In this document: piece after piece, positions 15,483 through 24,399 of the stretch
How the letters are laid out: every line of letters starts with the position of its first letter
How positions within the stretch are numbered: the first letter of the stretch is position 1
Assembly: GCA_947628785.1 (NCBI GenBank)
Contig: CANRBE010000008.1
Span: 1 to 32,163, forward strand
From: an uncultured Bacilli bacterium
GTDB taxonomy: Bacteria > Bacillota_I > Bacilli_A > RF39 > UBA660
Direction: 5' to 3'
DNA length: 32,163 bases
Translations under genes and position numbers: made by a program
Notes under the pieces: model-generated
Told to the model about the DNA's origin: nothing
What the model saw: the letters and a program-made list of their open reading frames with translations, nothing else
Databases searched by the model: none

Positions 15483-17684
15483 ATGAAAAAGAAAAAACAA
15501 AATGGTAAAAAAACATTACTAAAACCTATAATAATAATATTGTTATTATTAGTTATGGTAGGAGTTTTAACCCCTTTAATATTTAAAAGTTTAAAATATG
15601 GTTTAGACTTACAAGGTGGTTTTGAAGTACTATATAAAGTTGATAGTATTGATGGTAAAAAAGTAACCGATGATATGGTTACTAGTACTTATAAAACAAT
15701 TATGAAAAGAGTAGATGTCCTTGGAGTATCAGAACCAGAAATAGTCGTTGAAGGAACTGATAGAATTAGAGTAGGACTAGCTGGAGTGACAGATCAAGAT
15801 GCAGCTAGAAAGCAAATTGGTCAAGTAGCTAATTTAACATTTAGAAACACCAGTGATAAATTACTTATGAAAAGTGATGTTATCAAAGGAGCTAAACTAA
15901 CAACCGATGAACAAACTGGTAAACCAGCAGTAGCTTTAACTGTTAAAGATAAAGACAAATTTTATAGTGTTACTAAAGAAATAAGTGAAAGTGAAGATAA
16001 AACTATTGTTATTTGGTTAGACTTTCAAAATGGTTTAGACCACTATAGTAGCGAGAAGGCTAACTGCGGGAGTTTAGGAGACTCACGTTGTATATCAGCA
16101 GCTTCAGTTGAACAAGGATTTTCAAGTGATGTAATAATAAGAGGAAACTTTACTACCGAAGAAGCTAAATCATTAGCGGAATTAATCAATTCTGGTAGCT
16201 TACAAACTAAATTAACTGAAATATCTTCTAAAACAGTTACAGCTTCATTTGGTAAAGACTCTTTAAAAAACACTTTAATAGCGGGAGCTATTGGACTTGT
16301 TATAATCATGATTTTAGCGATTATTTTATACCGTTTTTCAGGATTTATTGCTTCCATTAGTTTACTTGTTTATACCTTCTTAACCTTCTTTATTTTCTGG
16401 TTGATTGGGGGTGTGTTAACCCTTCCAGGAATTGCTGCTATGCTACTTGGTATTGGTATGGCAATAGATGCAAATGTTTTAAACTTTTCAAGAATAAAAG
16501 ATGAGTTAAGACAAGGTAAAAAACTAAAAGAAGCATATATTAATGGTAATAAAGGTTCTTTAGCTACGATATTAGATGCTAATATCACAACCTTTATAGT
16601 AGCGCTTATACTATTTATATTTGGTGAAAGTAGTGTTAAAGGATTTGCTACAATGTTAATGATTAGTATTTTTGTAACCTTAGTAGTTATGTTAGGACTT
16701 ACAAGATTATTACTAAATTATTTCATTAAGGCCGAATTATTTAAAGATAAACCAGTTAATTTTGTTGGTAAATATCAAAAAAATAAAAAAGAAATATTAC
16801 ATAATAATTTTAAATATGTTTTAGTTAGTTTAATAATATTTATAATCGGTCTTATTTCATTTGGTATTAATAAATTTAATTTGGGAATTGACTTTAAAGG
16901 TGGAACATCAGTTAGTTTAAAAGATGCTAACGCTAGTAAAAATACCATTTCCAAATATTTAAAAGACCAAGGTTATACAATTAGAGAAAATGATAAAAAT
17001 GATGATACAATTAGTATTGTTTTAAATGAAAGTTTAAAAGAAGAAAAAGTTACTAACTTAAAAAATGATTTGGCTGAAAAATACGATGCTAGTGTAGATA
17101 TTGGGGTAGTATCCAATGTTGTTAAAAAAGAATTAGTTAAAAATGCTATTTATTCAATCATTTTAGCTATTATTGGCATTATTATATATATTTCCCTAAG
17201 ATTTACCTTTAAATTTGCTATCAGTGCTATTATAGCCTTATTACATGATGTTTTAATTGTCTGTGGAATTTTTGCTTTACTTAGATTAGAAGTTAGTACT
17301 ATCTTTATAGCTGCGATTTTATCAATAATAGGTTATTCAATTAATGATACAGTTGTTATCTTTGACTTAATAAAAGAACTAAAAGAAAAAAACAAAAAAG
17401 AAAGTTTGGATACAATTACTAATTTAGCTATTAATAACGTTTTAAACCGTAGTTTAGTAACATCTATAACAACCTTAATACCAGTAATTTGTTTAATGAT
17501 ACTTGGTTCTAAATCAATTTATACATTTAACATAGCTATGACTTTTGGTATAATTTTAGGAACCTATTCATCATTATTTATAGCTCCATATATTTGGAAA
17601 AAATTAGAAAATAAATGGAAAAGTAAAACCCAAAACAAACCACGGATAAAAGAAGAAAAAAGTATTAAAGGAATTAATTGTTAA
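15483..17684 (+). CDS. secDF: Fused protein-export factor SecDF
   Basis: A 733-residue single-chain SecD-SecF, as in Bacilli. SecDF uses the proton gradient to assist SecYEG-dependent export. The SecD half has an N-terminal membrane helix, the LKYGLDLQGG motif (about 38-47), a large external P1 domain and six helices with GMAIDANVLNFSRIKDEL. The SecF half begins near residue 440 with a membrane helix, NLGIDFKGGTS, and contains the SINDTVVIFD motif. It follows comN with AGGAGG at the right distance. A hairpin after the stop separates it from relA. The C-terminal tail is basic and cytoplasmic. Confidence 0.96.
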   Translation: MKKKKQNGKKTLLKPIIIILLLLVMVGVLTPLIFKSLKYGLDLQGGFEVLYKVDSIDGKKVTDDMVTSTYKTIMKRVDVLGVSEPEIVVEGTDRIRVGLAGVTDQDAARKQIGQVANLTFRNTSDKLLMKSDVIKGAKLTTDEQTGKPAVALTVKDKDKFYSVTKEISESEDKTIVIWLDFQNGLDHYSSEKANCGSLGDSRCISAASVEQGFSSDVIIRGNFTTEEAKSLAELINSGSLQTKLTEISSKTVTASFGKDSLKNTLIAGAIGLVIIMILAIILYRFSGFIASISLLVYTFLTFFIFWLIGGVLTLPGIAAMLLGIGMAIDANVLNFSRIKDELRQGKKLKEAYINGNKGSLATILDANITTFIVALILFIFGESSVKGFATMLMISIFVTLVVMLGLTRLLLNYFIKAELFKDKPVNFVGKYQKNKKEILHNNFKYVLVSLIIFIIGLISFGINKFNLGIDFKGGTSVSLKDANASKNTISKYLKDQGYTIRENDKNDDTISIVLNESLKEEKVTNLKNDLAEKYDASVDIGVVSNVVKKELVKNAIYSIILAIIGIIIYISLRFTFKFAISAIIALLHDVLIVCGIFALLRLEVSTIFIAAILSIIGYSINDTVVIFDLIKELKEKNKKESLDTITNLAINNVLNRSLVTSITTLIPVICLMILGSKSIYTFNIAMTFGIILGTYSSLFIAPYIWKKLENKWKSKTQNKPRIKEEKSIKGINC

Positions 17685-17706
17685 GGTTGATAGTTATCGA
17701 CCTTTT
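17683..17706 (+). terminator. Terminator or attenuating hairpin between secDF and relA
   Basis: AAGGTTGATA (17683-17692) and TATCGACCTT (17695-17704) pair with one G-U and a tight loop, followed by only four T. Read-through into relA is likely, as no clear promoter is seen in the short gap. Confidence 0.6.
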
Positions 17707-17727
17707 CTTCGCTAAAAGGAGGAAGAT

Positions 17728-19863
17728 ATGATTACTTCGTTAGAAGAACTTAAGAAAAAAGCCCCATATTTAAAAAATGAAAATTGGGATTTAATCAAAA
17801 AAGCATATGAATATGCTAAATTTGTCCATCAAGATATGAAAAGAAAAAATGGGGAAGACTATTTATTACATCCTTTAAATGTGGCCTTTATTTTAACTAC
17901 TTATAAAGTAGATGATATAACAATATCTAGTGCAATACTACATGATGTTTTAAAAAATAAAGAATATACTTTAGAAGATATAGAAACTAATTTTGGTAAA
18001 GAAATAGCTTCAATAGTTAATGGGGTATATGTTATTACCAAATTAGATTTTGATACTAGTAAAGTAGATAAGATAAATTATCAAAGAAAAATTATTGTTG
18101 GTCTTTGTGATGATGTTAGAATATTAATGATAAAACTAGCTGATAGATTACATAATATGCGAACTTTAGAAGCTATGCCTTTAGAAAAACAAAAACAAAA
18201 AGCAATTGAAACTTTAGAAATATATGCACCTATTGCTCATGGAATTGGTTTAAATAAAATGAAATCAGAGCTTGAAGATTTATCGTTAAAATATGCTAAA
18301 CCTGATGCTTATCAAACTGTTTTAGACAAATTAGATGAAACTAAAGAACAAAGAGATTTTTATGTATTAAAAATGCAGGAAGAAATAGAAAAACTATTAA
18401 AAGAAAACAACATTGATTTTTCTATTAAAGGTCGTAGTAAAAGTATTTATGGAATTTATAAAAAATTAGAAAAAGGGAGAAGATTTGAAGATATTTATGA
18501 TATTTTAGCATTGAGAGTATTTGTTAATACTATTCCTGAATGTTATCAAGTAATGGGGATTATTCATGCTAAATATAAACCAATACCTAAAAGATTTAAA
18601 GATTTTATTGCAATGCCTAAAGCAAATATGTATCAATCATTACATACAACCGTTTATGGAGTTTTTGATGAAATGTTTGAAATACAAATTAGAACTTATG
18701 AAATGGATGAAATAGCAGAACGAGGTATTGCTTCACACTTTTCATATAAAGAGGGAGGAATAGGTGGTAAAAGTTCTTTAGAAAAAAGATTACAATTTTT
18801 TAGGTCGATTTTGGAACTTAATCAAGAAGAAGATAGTGATATAGAATTTGTAAGAACAGTTCAAAAAGAAATGTTTCAAGATGTTGTTTATGTTTATACT
18901 CCTAATGGTAATGTTATCGAATTACCACTTGGTTCAACACCTGTTGACTTTGCTTACCGCATCCATAGTGATATAGGAAATAAAACAGTTGGTGCTATGG
19001 TAAATGGTAGTATTGTACCCCTTGATTATATTTTGCAAGATAATGATGTTGTTAAAATAAACACTAATAAAAATTCTAAGGGACCTAGTTATGAATGGCT
19101 TAGTTTTGTAAAAACAAGTGGAGCTAAAAATAAAATCAAAAGCTTTTTTAACAAAATAGATAAAGATGAAAAAAGGAAAAAAGGTGAAGAACAACTACAT
19201 AAAGATTTAAGAAAGAAAAAAATATCTATTACAGAATTTTTATCAAGTGAAAATATAGATAAAATTTTAGAAGAATTTAAACAAAATAATTTAGATGAAT
19301 TATATATAAATATTGGTTCTGGTAATATTCAAACTGGTTCTATTATAAACACTGTTTTAGCAAGCAATAGTACTAAAGAAGAACAAGTAATAGAAAAAGC
19401 TCGGCAAAATGAAGTAGAAATACCTAAAATTAAAGATGAAATTATTGTTAATGGAATTGATAATATTAAGGTTAATATCTCATCTTGTTGTAGACCGATA
19501 CCAGGGGATTTTATTATTGGGTATGTAACTAAAGGAGAAGGTATTAATATTCATAGAAAAGATTGTATTAATATTCAAGATACTAATCGAACGATTGATG
19601 TTTATTGGAATGATTCTATAGTTAAAAGATATCCAGCAGATATATATATCAAAGCTATTTTTAATGAAAAATTATTAGTTGATATTGTTTCTAAAACTTC
19701 ATTATGCAATGTCATAATTCAAAGCATGAACAGTAAGAAATATGATAATTATATTATTTATAACTTGACAGTAATGGTTAACAATTTAGACCAATTAAAA
19801 AAATTTATGATATCTTTAGAACAATTACCAGATATTTCTATAGTCGATAGGAGAAACTCATGA
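17728..19863 (+). CDS. relA: Long RelA/SpoT-type (p)ppGpp synthetase with altered hydrolase site
   Basis: A 711-residue long RSH protein. Domains in order: HD hydrolase (about 25-170), synthetase (about 225-350, with RGRSKSIYGIYKK and the loop ANMYQSLHTT), TGS (about 390-450, VYVYTPNGNVIELP), a conserved-Cys domain (ISSCCRPIPGD, about 585-610) and a C-terminal ACT domain. The synthetase half looks intact. In the HD domain His48, His72-Asp73 and Asp139 are kept. The Glu-Asp pair of the HDxxED motif, needed for ppGpp hydrolysis in bifunctional Rel proteins, is replaced by Lys76-Asn77. Hydrolysis is therefore doubtful. It overlaps dtd by 4 bp (ATGA), the rel-dtd arrangement common in Firmicutes. 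Confidence 0.95.
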   Translation: MITSLEELKKKAPYLKNENWDLIKKAYEYAKFVHQDMKRKNGEDYLLHPLNVAFILTTYKVDDITISSAILHDVLKNKEYTLEDIETNFGKEIASIVNGVYVITKLDFDTSKVDKINYQRKIIVGLCDDVRILMIKLADRLHNMRTLEAMPLEKQKQKAIETLEIYAPIAHGIGLNKMKSELEDLSLKYAKPDAYQTVLDKLDETKEQRDFYVLKMQEEIEKLLKENNIDFSIKGRSKSIYGIYKKLEKGRRFEDIYDILALRVFVNTIPECYQVMGIIHAKYKPIPKRFKDFIAMPKANMYQSLHTTVYGVFDEMFEIQIRTYEMDEIAERGIASHFSYKEGGIGGKSSLEKRLQFFRSILELNQEEDSDIEFVRTVQKEMFQDVVYVYTPNGNVIELPLGSTPVDFAYRIHSDIGNKTVGAMVNGSIVPLDYILQDNDVVKINTNKNSKGPSYEWLSFVKTSGAKNKIKSFFNKIDKDEKRKKGEEQLHKDLRKKKISITEFLSSENIDKILEEFKQNNLDELYINIGSGNIQTGSIINTVLASNSTKEEQVIEKARQNEVEIPKIKDEIIVNGIDNIKVNISSCCRPIPGDFIIGYVTKGEGINIHRKDCINIQDTNRTIDVYWNDSIVKRYPADIYIKAIFNEKLLVDIVSKTSLCNVIIQSMNSKKYDNYIIYNLTVMVNNLDQLKKFMISLEQLPDISIVDRRNS

Positions 19864-20312
19864 AAGTAGTTGTAATGCGTAGTTTAAATTCTAAAGTATT
19901 AGTAAATGATAAAGTAGTTGGTGAAATTAATTCAGGTTTAGTTTTATTAGTTGGTTTTACTTATGGTGATTCTAAAAAAGAAATAGATTATATGGTTAAT
20001 AAAATAATCAATCTAAGAATTTTTGAAGATGAAAATAATATTATGAATAAATCTTTATTAGACCAAACTAATAAAGAAATACTTAGTATTTCTCAATTTA
20101 CTTTATATGGTGATGCTAAAAAAGGTTCTAGACCTAGTTATACCCTAGCTTTAAATTCTAAAGAAGCTATCAAATTATATAATTTATTTAATGAAACGTT
20201 AAAAAAATATGTTCATGTTGAAACAGGTATATTTGGTGCCGATATGAAATGTAATATTACTAATGATGGACCAGTTACAATCATATTAGAAAGGGAGAGT
20301 AACAATGCTTAA
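19860..20312 (+). CDS. dtd: D-aminoacyl-tRNA deacylase
   Basis: Dtd removes D-amino acids (and glycine) wrongly attached to tRNA. The 150-residue length is standard. The SQFTLYGD motif, carrying the Ser-Gln-x-Thr signature, and the C-terminal NDGPVTI motif that forms the cross-subunit Gly-cisPro pocket are both present, as is the family-typical N-terminus MKVVVMRSLNSKVLVNDK. It overlaps relA by 4 bp and the next gene by 8 bp, so the three genes are co-translated. Confidence 0.96.
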   Translation: MKVVVMRSLNSKVLVNDKVVGEINSGLVLLVGFTYGDSKKEIDYMVNKIINLRIFEDENNIMNKSLLDQTNKEILSISQFTLYGDAKKGSRPSYTLALNSKEAIKLYNLFNETLKKYVHVETGIFGADMKCNITNDGPVTIILERESNNA

Positions 20313-21381
20313 TAATAAATTAGATTATAAATTGATAAATACAGCTATATTAGTTTTGATTATTTATCTAATGTATCATACAGGTAATTTATGGATTGGT
20401 ATTTTTAATAAAGTTATCAAAATAGCTTTTCCTTTTTTTATAGCTTTTGCGATAGCTTATGCTTTATATCCATTTATGAAAATGTTGATGAAAAAAGGAT
20501 TATCTAAAACTTTATCAGTTTTGATAATAGTTTTAGCTTTATTTGGTTTAATTGGATTAATAGTTGCTTTGGTTTTTCCATTACTATTAGAACAAATAAA
20601 GAGTTTATCAGATTTAGTTATGACTTTTATTAGTGAACTTGGAACTAAATATAAATTTGATTTTGGTTCATTACAATCCGTTTTAAATGATGGTTTTTCA
20701 AATGTTATAACTAAAATAAGTCAATATGTTTCAACTGGAGCTATCAGAGTTATCAATGTATCTTTAGGATATGTAGCCAATATTTTTATTATTGTGTCAT
20801 CAGCTGTTTACTTTTTAATTGAAATGCCAAATATTAGAGAAGCAATAAGAAAATATTTATCTAAAAAATCTGTTAAGGCGTATCGTTATGTAACTATTTT
20901 AGATACGGAGATGAAAAATTATCTAACTGGAATGGTTGAAGTTATGTTTATTACATTTTTCGAATATTCCATAGCTTATAAAATAATTGGTCATCCTAAT
21001 GCCTTACTTTTAGGCTTTTTAGCGGCCATAGCTGGTTTTATTCCTTATTTTGGAGGAATGTTTGTCAATGTTGTAGCGGCTATTACTTCATTTGTGGTAA
21101 GTCCAGCTTTATTTGTTAGAACTTGTATTACTTTTGCTTTGTTATCAGCAGTTGATGGTTATGTAATTAATCCACTTGTCTATGGTAAAACTAATGATGT
21201 TCATCCATTAATTGTTATTTTTTCTATTTTTGCTGGAGGTATTTTGTTTGGTATTTTTGGTATTATAATATCTTTCCCAGTAGCAATCATTGTAATATCA
21301 ACTTATAAATATTTTAAAGAAGATATAAGTGGTAAATTACAAAATAGAAAAGTAAGAAAAAAAAGTATAAAAAAAGTATAA
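20305..21381 (+). CDS. AI-2E family transporter (YtvI/PerM type)
   Basis: A 358-residue membrane protein with N-terminal hydrophobic segments, a soluble amphipathic middle (about 90-150) and a C-terminal bundle of helices. This is the layout of the AI-2E/UPF0118 transporter family. Family-like sequences include IAGFIPYFGGM and the segment AVDGYVINPLVYGK, followed by HPLIVIFSIFAGG. Members export diverse substrates (autoinducer-2, sodium, other small molecules), and this one cannot be assigned. It starts 8 nt inside dtd behind GGGAG and ends the relA-dtd operon. The tail is strongly basic. Confidence 0.85.
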   Translation: MLNNKLDYKLINTAILVLIIYLMYHTGNLWIGIFNKVIKIAFPFFIAFAIAYALYPFMKMLMKKGLSKTLSVLIIVLALFGLIGLIVALVFPLLLEQIKSLSDLVMTFISELGTKYKFDFGSLQSVLNDGFSNVITKISQYVSTGAIRVINVSLGYVANIFIIVSSAVYFLIEMPNIREAIRKYLSKKSVKAYRYVTILDTEMKNYLTGMVEVMFITFFEYSIAYKIIGHPNALLLGFLAAIAGFIPYFGGMFVNVVAAITSFVVSPALFVRTCITFALLSAVDGYVINPLVYGKTNDVHPLIVIFSIFAGGILFGIFGIIISFPVAIIVISTYKYFKEDISGKLQNRKVRKKSIKKV

Positions 21382-21440
21382 AAAATAATATTTTTATGTT
21401 AAAATATTATTGAAAATATTTTGGGTAAAAAGGAGATTTT

Positions 21441-22715
21441 ATGAAGAAAAAAAGTTTAATTGTAGTAATTATAGTAATAATAATTATATGTATTGGATGT
21501 ATTTTATTTTTAATGTTAAATAAAAATAAAGAAGAAAACAAAAAATTAGAACCTAGTAAAAATGAAACAAACACTATTAAACTAAATTCAAGTGACATAG
21601 ATTTTTCCCTTCAATTTTTGAAAATGGAAAATAAAATAGAAAATGTAGTTTATAGTCCTTTATCTATAAAATATGCTTTACAAATGTTAAATGATGGAGC
21701 TAGTGGTAATACTAAAACTCAAATTGAAAAAGCCTTAGGAAACACTAGTTTAGGTAAATATAATAACATAGATAAAGTTTTGTCTTTAGCGAATGCTTTA
21801 TATATTAGAAATGATTATTCAAAGTATGTTAAGGATGATTATAATAATAACTTAATTAGTAAATATAATGCCGAGGTAAAATATGATGATTTTAAAAGTG
21901 CTTATAATATCAACAATTGGATTGAAAACAAAACATTTGGGCAAATTAAAAATTTATTAACAGATGATGTAGTTACTGATTATGAGAATAAAATGTTTTT
22001 AATAAATGCTTTAGCTATTGATATGGCTTGGAAAAATAAATTTGAAGAAAAAAATACATATGGCATGACTTTTTACTTAGAAAACAATCAAGAAATGAAT
22101 GCGACTACTATGAGAAAAACAACTTCAGGTGACGATGTTTCATATTATAAAGATGATGATGTAACAGTATTAAACATGGATTTAGAAGAATATGAAGATG
22201 AACAACTAGAATTTATGGCTATTATGCCAAATAGTAATTTATCTGATTATATAAAAAATTTTAATACCGAAAAGTTAGAAAATATTGTTAATAAATTGAA
22301 ACTAGCTTCTGAAACTAACTATGGTGTATCTGTTTGGATTCCAAGATTTTCTTATGATTATAAATTAGATTTTGAAAATGATTTGAAAAAATTAGGAATT
22401 ACTGATGCCTTTAAAAAAGAGTTAGCTGATTTTTCAAATATGTCTAGTAAAACACCTCTTTGGGTAGGTGGTGCATTACATAAGGCTAATGTTGATTTTT
22501 CTGAAAAAGGTATTAAAGCCGCTGCCGCAACAGTTATTTATATGACTGTGGGTATAAATCCAAGTGAAGAAAAAAATAAACCAGTTGTAATAGAAATCAA
22601 TAAACCATTTATGTATTTGATAAAAGATAAAAAGACAAATGAAATTTGGTTCGTTGGAACAGTTTATAAACCAAATTCTTGGGAAGATGATAAAAAAGAT
22701 TACGAGTATAGATAA
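21441..22715 (+). CDS. Membrane-anchored serpin (serine protease inhibitor)
   Basis: A 424-residue protein with an N-terminal membrane helix (about 5-26) followed by a Lys/Glu/Asn linker and a complete serpin fold from about residue 50. Serpin landmarks are YSPLSIKYALQMLNDGA, LANALYIR, FLINALAIDMAWKNKF and HKANVDFSEKG. The reactive-centre hinge reads EKGIKAAAATV (355-365), close to the inhibitory consensus of small Ala residues at P12-P9, although P14 is Ile rather than Thr/Ser. The distance from hinge to the INKPFMYLI segment is longer than in antitrypsin, so the P1 residue cannot be fixed. A lipobox-like Cys20 exists, but hydrophobic residues continue past it, favouring an uncleaved anchor. 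It starts behind AAGGAGA and sits alone before a terminator. Its target is unknown. Confidence 0.9.
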   Translation: MKKKSLIVVIIVIIIICIGCILFLMLNKNKEENKKLEPSKNETNTIKLNSSDIDFSLQFLKMENKIENVVYSPLSIKYALQMLNDGASGNTKTQIEKALGNTSLGKYNNIDKVLSLANALYIRNDYSKYVKDDYNNNLISKYNAEVKYDDFKSAYNINNWIENKTFGQIKNLLTDDVVTDYENKMFLINALAIDMAWKNKFEEKNTYGMTFYLENNQEMNATTMRKTTSGDDVSYYKDDDVTVLNMDLEEYEDEQLEFMAIMPNSNLSDYIKNFNTEKLENIVNKLKLASETNYGVSVWIPRFSYDYKLDFENDLKKLGITDAFKKELADFSNMSSKTPLWVGGALHKANVDFSEKGIKAAAATVIYMTVGINPSEEKNKPVVIEINKPFMYLIKDKKTNEIWFVGTVYKPNSWEDDKKDYEYR

Positions 22716-22744
22716 AATTTTATGTTTTAAAATTTATCGTTAAA

Positions 22745-22778
22745 AAATACTAGTCTATTAATTAGTTAGTATTTTTTT
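22745..22778 (+). terminator. Terminator of the serpin gene
   Basis: AAATACTA (22745-22752) pairs with TAGTATTT (22767-22774), with an inner CTA/TAG pair, followed by more T. Confidence 0.75.
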
Positions 22779-22791
22779 GTAAAATAAAAAC

Positions 22792-22820
22792 TTGTCAAAA
22801 TTAATAAAAAAGTATATAAT
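22792..22820 (+). promoter_or_regulatory. SigA promoter of the T-box operon
   Basis: TTGTCA (22792-22797), a 17-bp spacer, then a perfect TATAAT (22815-22820). The start near 22827 is the base of T-box stem I. Confidence 0.75.
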
Positions 22821-22826
22821 TTATTT

Positions 22827-23016
22827 AATGTCTGTTTGAAAGAGTATTTTAGTTTGATACTTAGAGAGAATGTGGTTGGTGAAAACATTTTATTAAAACT
22901 AAAAGAAAGACATCAAACAATAAGACATACGTATATCTGCGTTAAAGAAAAAAGATAGCTAAGCTATAAATTAAGGTGGCACCACGGCAAGTTCGTCCTT
23001 AAATTTATGGCTTTTT
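22827..23016 (+). promoter_or_regulatory. T-box riboswitch, probably Asp/His-responsive
   Basis: T-box leaders read the aminoacylation state of a tRNA and allow read-through when it is uncharged. The conserved T-box element AAGGTGGCACCACGG is at 22973-22987. Stem I is closed by ATGTCT (22828-22833) with AGACAT (22923-22928) and GTTTGA (22834-22839) with TCAAAC (22913-22918). Further up are the AGTA of the specifier loop, TTTTAGTTT/AAACTAAAA, AGAGAG and GGTTGGTG. The 3' side of the specifier loop (about 22905-22913) contains GACAT, which holds Asp GAC (22909-22911) and His CAT (22911-22913) overlapping by one base. The terminator arms are 22961-22976 and 22997-23013, followed by T's. Downstream are an AAA+ gene, hisS and aspS. 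Confidence 0.92.
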
Positions 23017-23033
23017 ATTGATTGGGGGATAAT

Positions 23034-24386
23034 ATGGAAGAATATGTTGGAATTTTATTTTTTAAAGAATATTGCTTAGATAATAAAATATCTATTTATA
23101 AACCACAAAATACTGTAGTTGGCGAAAAGTTTATTGAAAATGATTTTGTCGGAATTAAAAATAATCAGGAAAAATACTTTAAGTTTAAAGGTGATAATGA
23201 TATTATTTGTGAGATTTTAATGAAAAAAGAAGACATTGAAAAAAACTATAGTGATTTAAAAACTTTTGAAGAAAAAAGAAAAGCTTTTTTTGATAACTAT
23301 AAAAATACATTCGCAATGACTACAGTAGTAGAAAATCAAAATTATATCAAAATCCTTGATATAAGTAGTTTAATGGAAATTATTATAAACAATGATTTTT
23401 GTATAATCGAAGAATCAGTAATTGAACTTTGGAAAGAAAATATGGATAAAGGCAATTTTGAAGAAGTCAAGGAAACACTTACACCAATTTATAATAAAAT
23501 TCAAATACTAAGCAATAATGAAAATAAAATAGCAATTGATTCAGTTGACATTTTAAATAATTATAATACAGCTATTGAAAAATTGAACAGTTTAATTGGT
23601 CTTGAAAATATCAAAAAAGAAGTATTTGCTTGGATAAAATACCTAGAATTTTACGAGAAAGTATTTGAACAAACTAATTTGGAAAGTCCTAATTTAAATA
23701 TGGTATTTTATGGTAATCCAGGAACAGGAAAGACTACTGTTGCCCGTATTTTAACTGATATATTATTTGGTCTAAATTTTATTGATAATCCAATATTAGT
23801 TGAGGTAACTACTAGTGATTTTATTTCTAATCATGTTGGGGAAACAGCTTTAAAAACCAAAAAATTGTTAGATGATTTTAAAGGTTGTTTAATTTTTATA
23901 GATGAAGCTTATGCTTTTAATTTGGAAAACAATAAATTTGCGAGTGAAGCCCTTGTTGAGATATTAAAAGAAATGGAAAAAGGAGATTCTGTTTTTATCC
24001 TAGCTGGTTATAAAAATGAAATGAAAGAGTTTATTGATATGAATCCAGGTTTAGAATCTAGAATTGGTAATTATCTTCAATTTAATGATTTTAGTATTGA
24101 TGAACTTATGAAAATATGGGAGTACAAACTAAATAAACATGGATTTAAACAAACCGAAAAAGTAAATCAAATTATAAAAAATATGTTGTTTGAAGCTAGT
24201 AAAGATAAAAATTATGGTAATGCTAGATATATCGATAAAATATTTGATAAAGCTATATTTAAACATGCCATAAACTGTGAAGGTATTGATGATATAGAAA
24301 AACTAATAACATTAAAATCTGATGATTTTGATAACATAAATGAACAAATAAAATATAAAGAAAAAGTAAAAAGAATAGGTTTTTAA
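23034..24386 (+). CDS. AAA+ ATPase of the CbxX/CfxQ (SpoVK-like) family
   Basis: A 450-residue cytoplasmic protein. The first 180 or so residues have no family I recognise. From about 185 it is a CbxX/CfxQ-type AAA+ module: LNSLIGLENIKKEV, Walker A GNPGTGKT (227-234), Walker B CLIFIDEAYAF, sensor 1 FILAGYK and the NPGLESRI segment with the likely arginine finger. Relatives include SpoVK and Rubisco activase CbbX, and they remodel protein partners. ATG at 23034 fits GGGGGAT spacing; an in-frame TTG at 23022 overlaps it. It lies directly after the T-box and 13 nt before hisS, so its expression should rise when Asp- or His-tRNA is uncharged. Partner unknown. Confidence 0.85.
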   Translation: MEEYVGILFFKEYCLDNKISIYKPQNTVVGEKFIENDFVGIKNNQEKYFKFKGDNDIICEILMKKEDIEKNYSDLKTFEEKRKAFFDNYKNTFAMTTVVENQNYIKILDISSLMEIIINNDFCIIEESVIELWKENMDKGNFEEVKETLTPIYNKIQILSNNENKIAIDSVDILNNYNTAIEKLNSLIGLENIKKEVFAWIKYLEFYEKVFEQTNLESPNLNMVFYGNPGTGKTTVARILTDILFGLNFIDNPILVEVTTSDFISNHVGETALKTKKLLDDFKGCLIFIDEAYAFNLENNKFASEALVEILKEMEKGDSVFILAGYKNEMKEFIDMNPGLESRIGNYLQFNDFSIDELMKIWEYKLNKHGFKQTEKVNQIIKNMLFEASKDKNYGNARYIDKIFDKAIFKHAINCEGIDDIEKLITLKSDDFDNINEQIKYKEKVKRIGF

Positions 24387-24399
24387 AGGAGTTGATAAA

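Noticed and set aside
21384-21411. 11-bp A/T-only inverted repeat between the AI-2E transporter and serpin genes
   Set aside because: The arms contain only A and T and no T-run follows, so neither a terminator nor an operator can be claimed.
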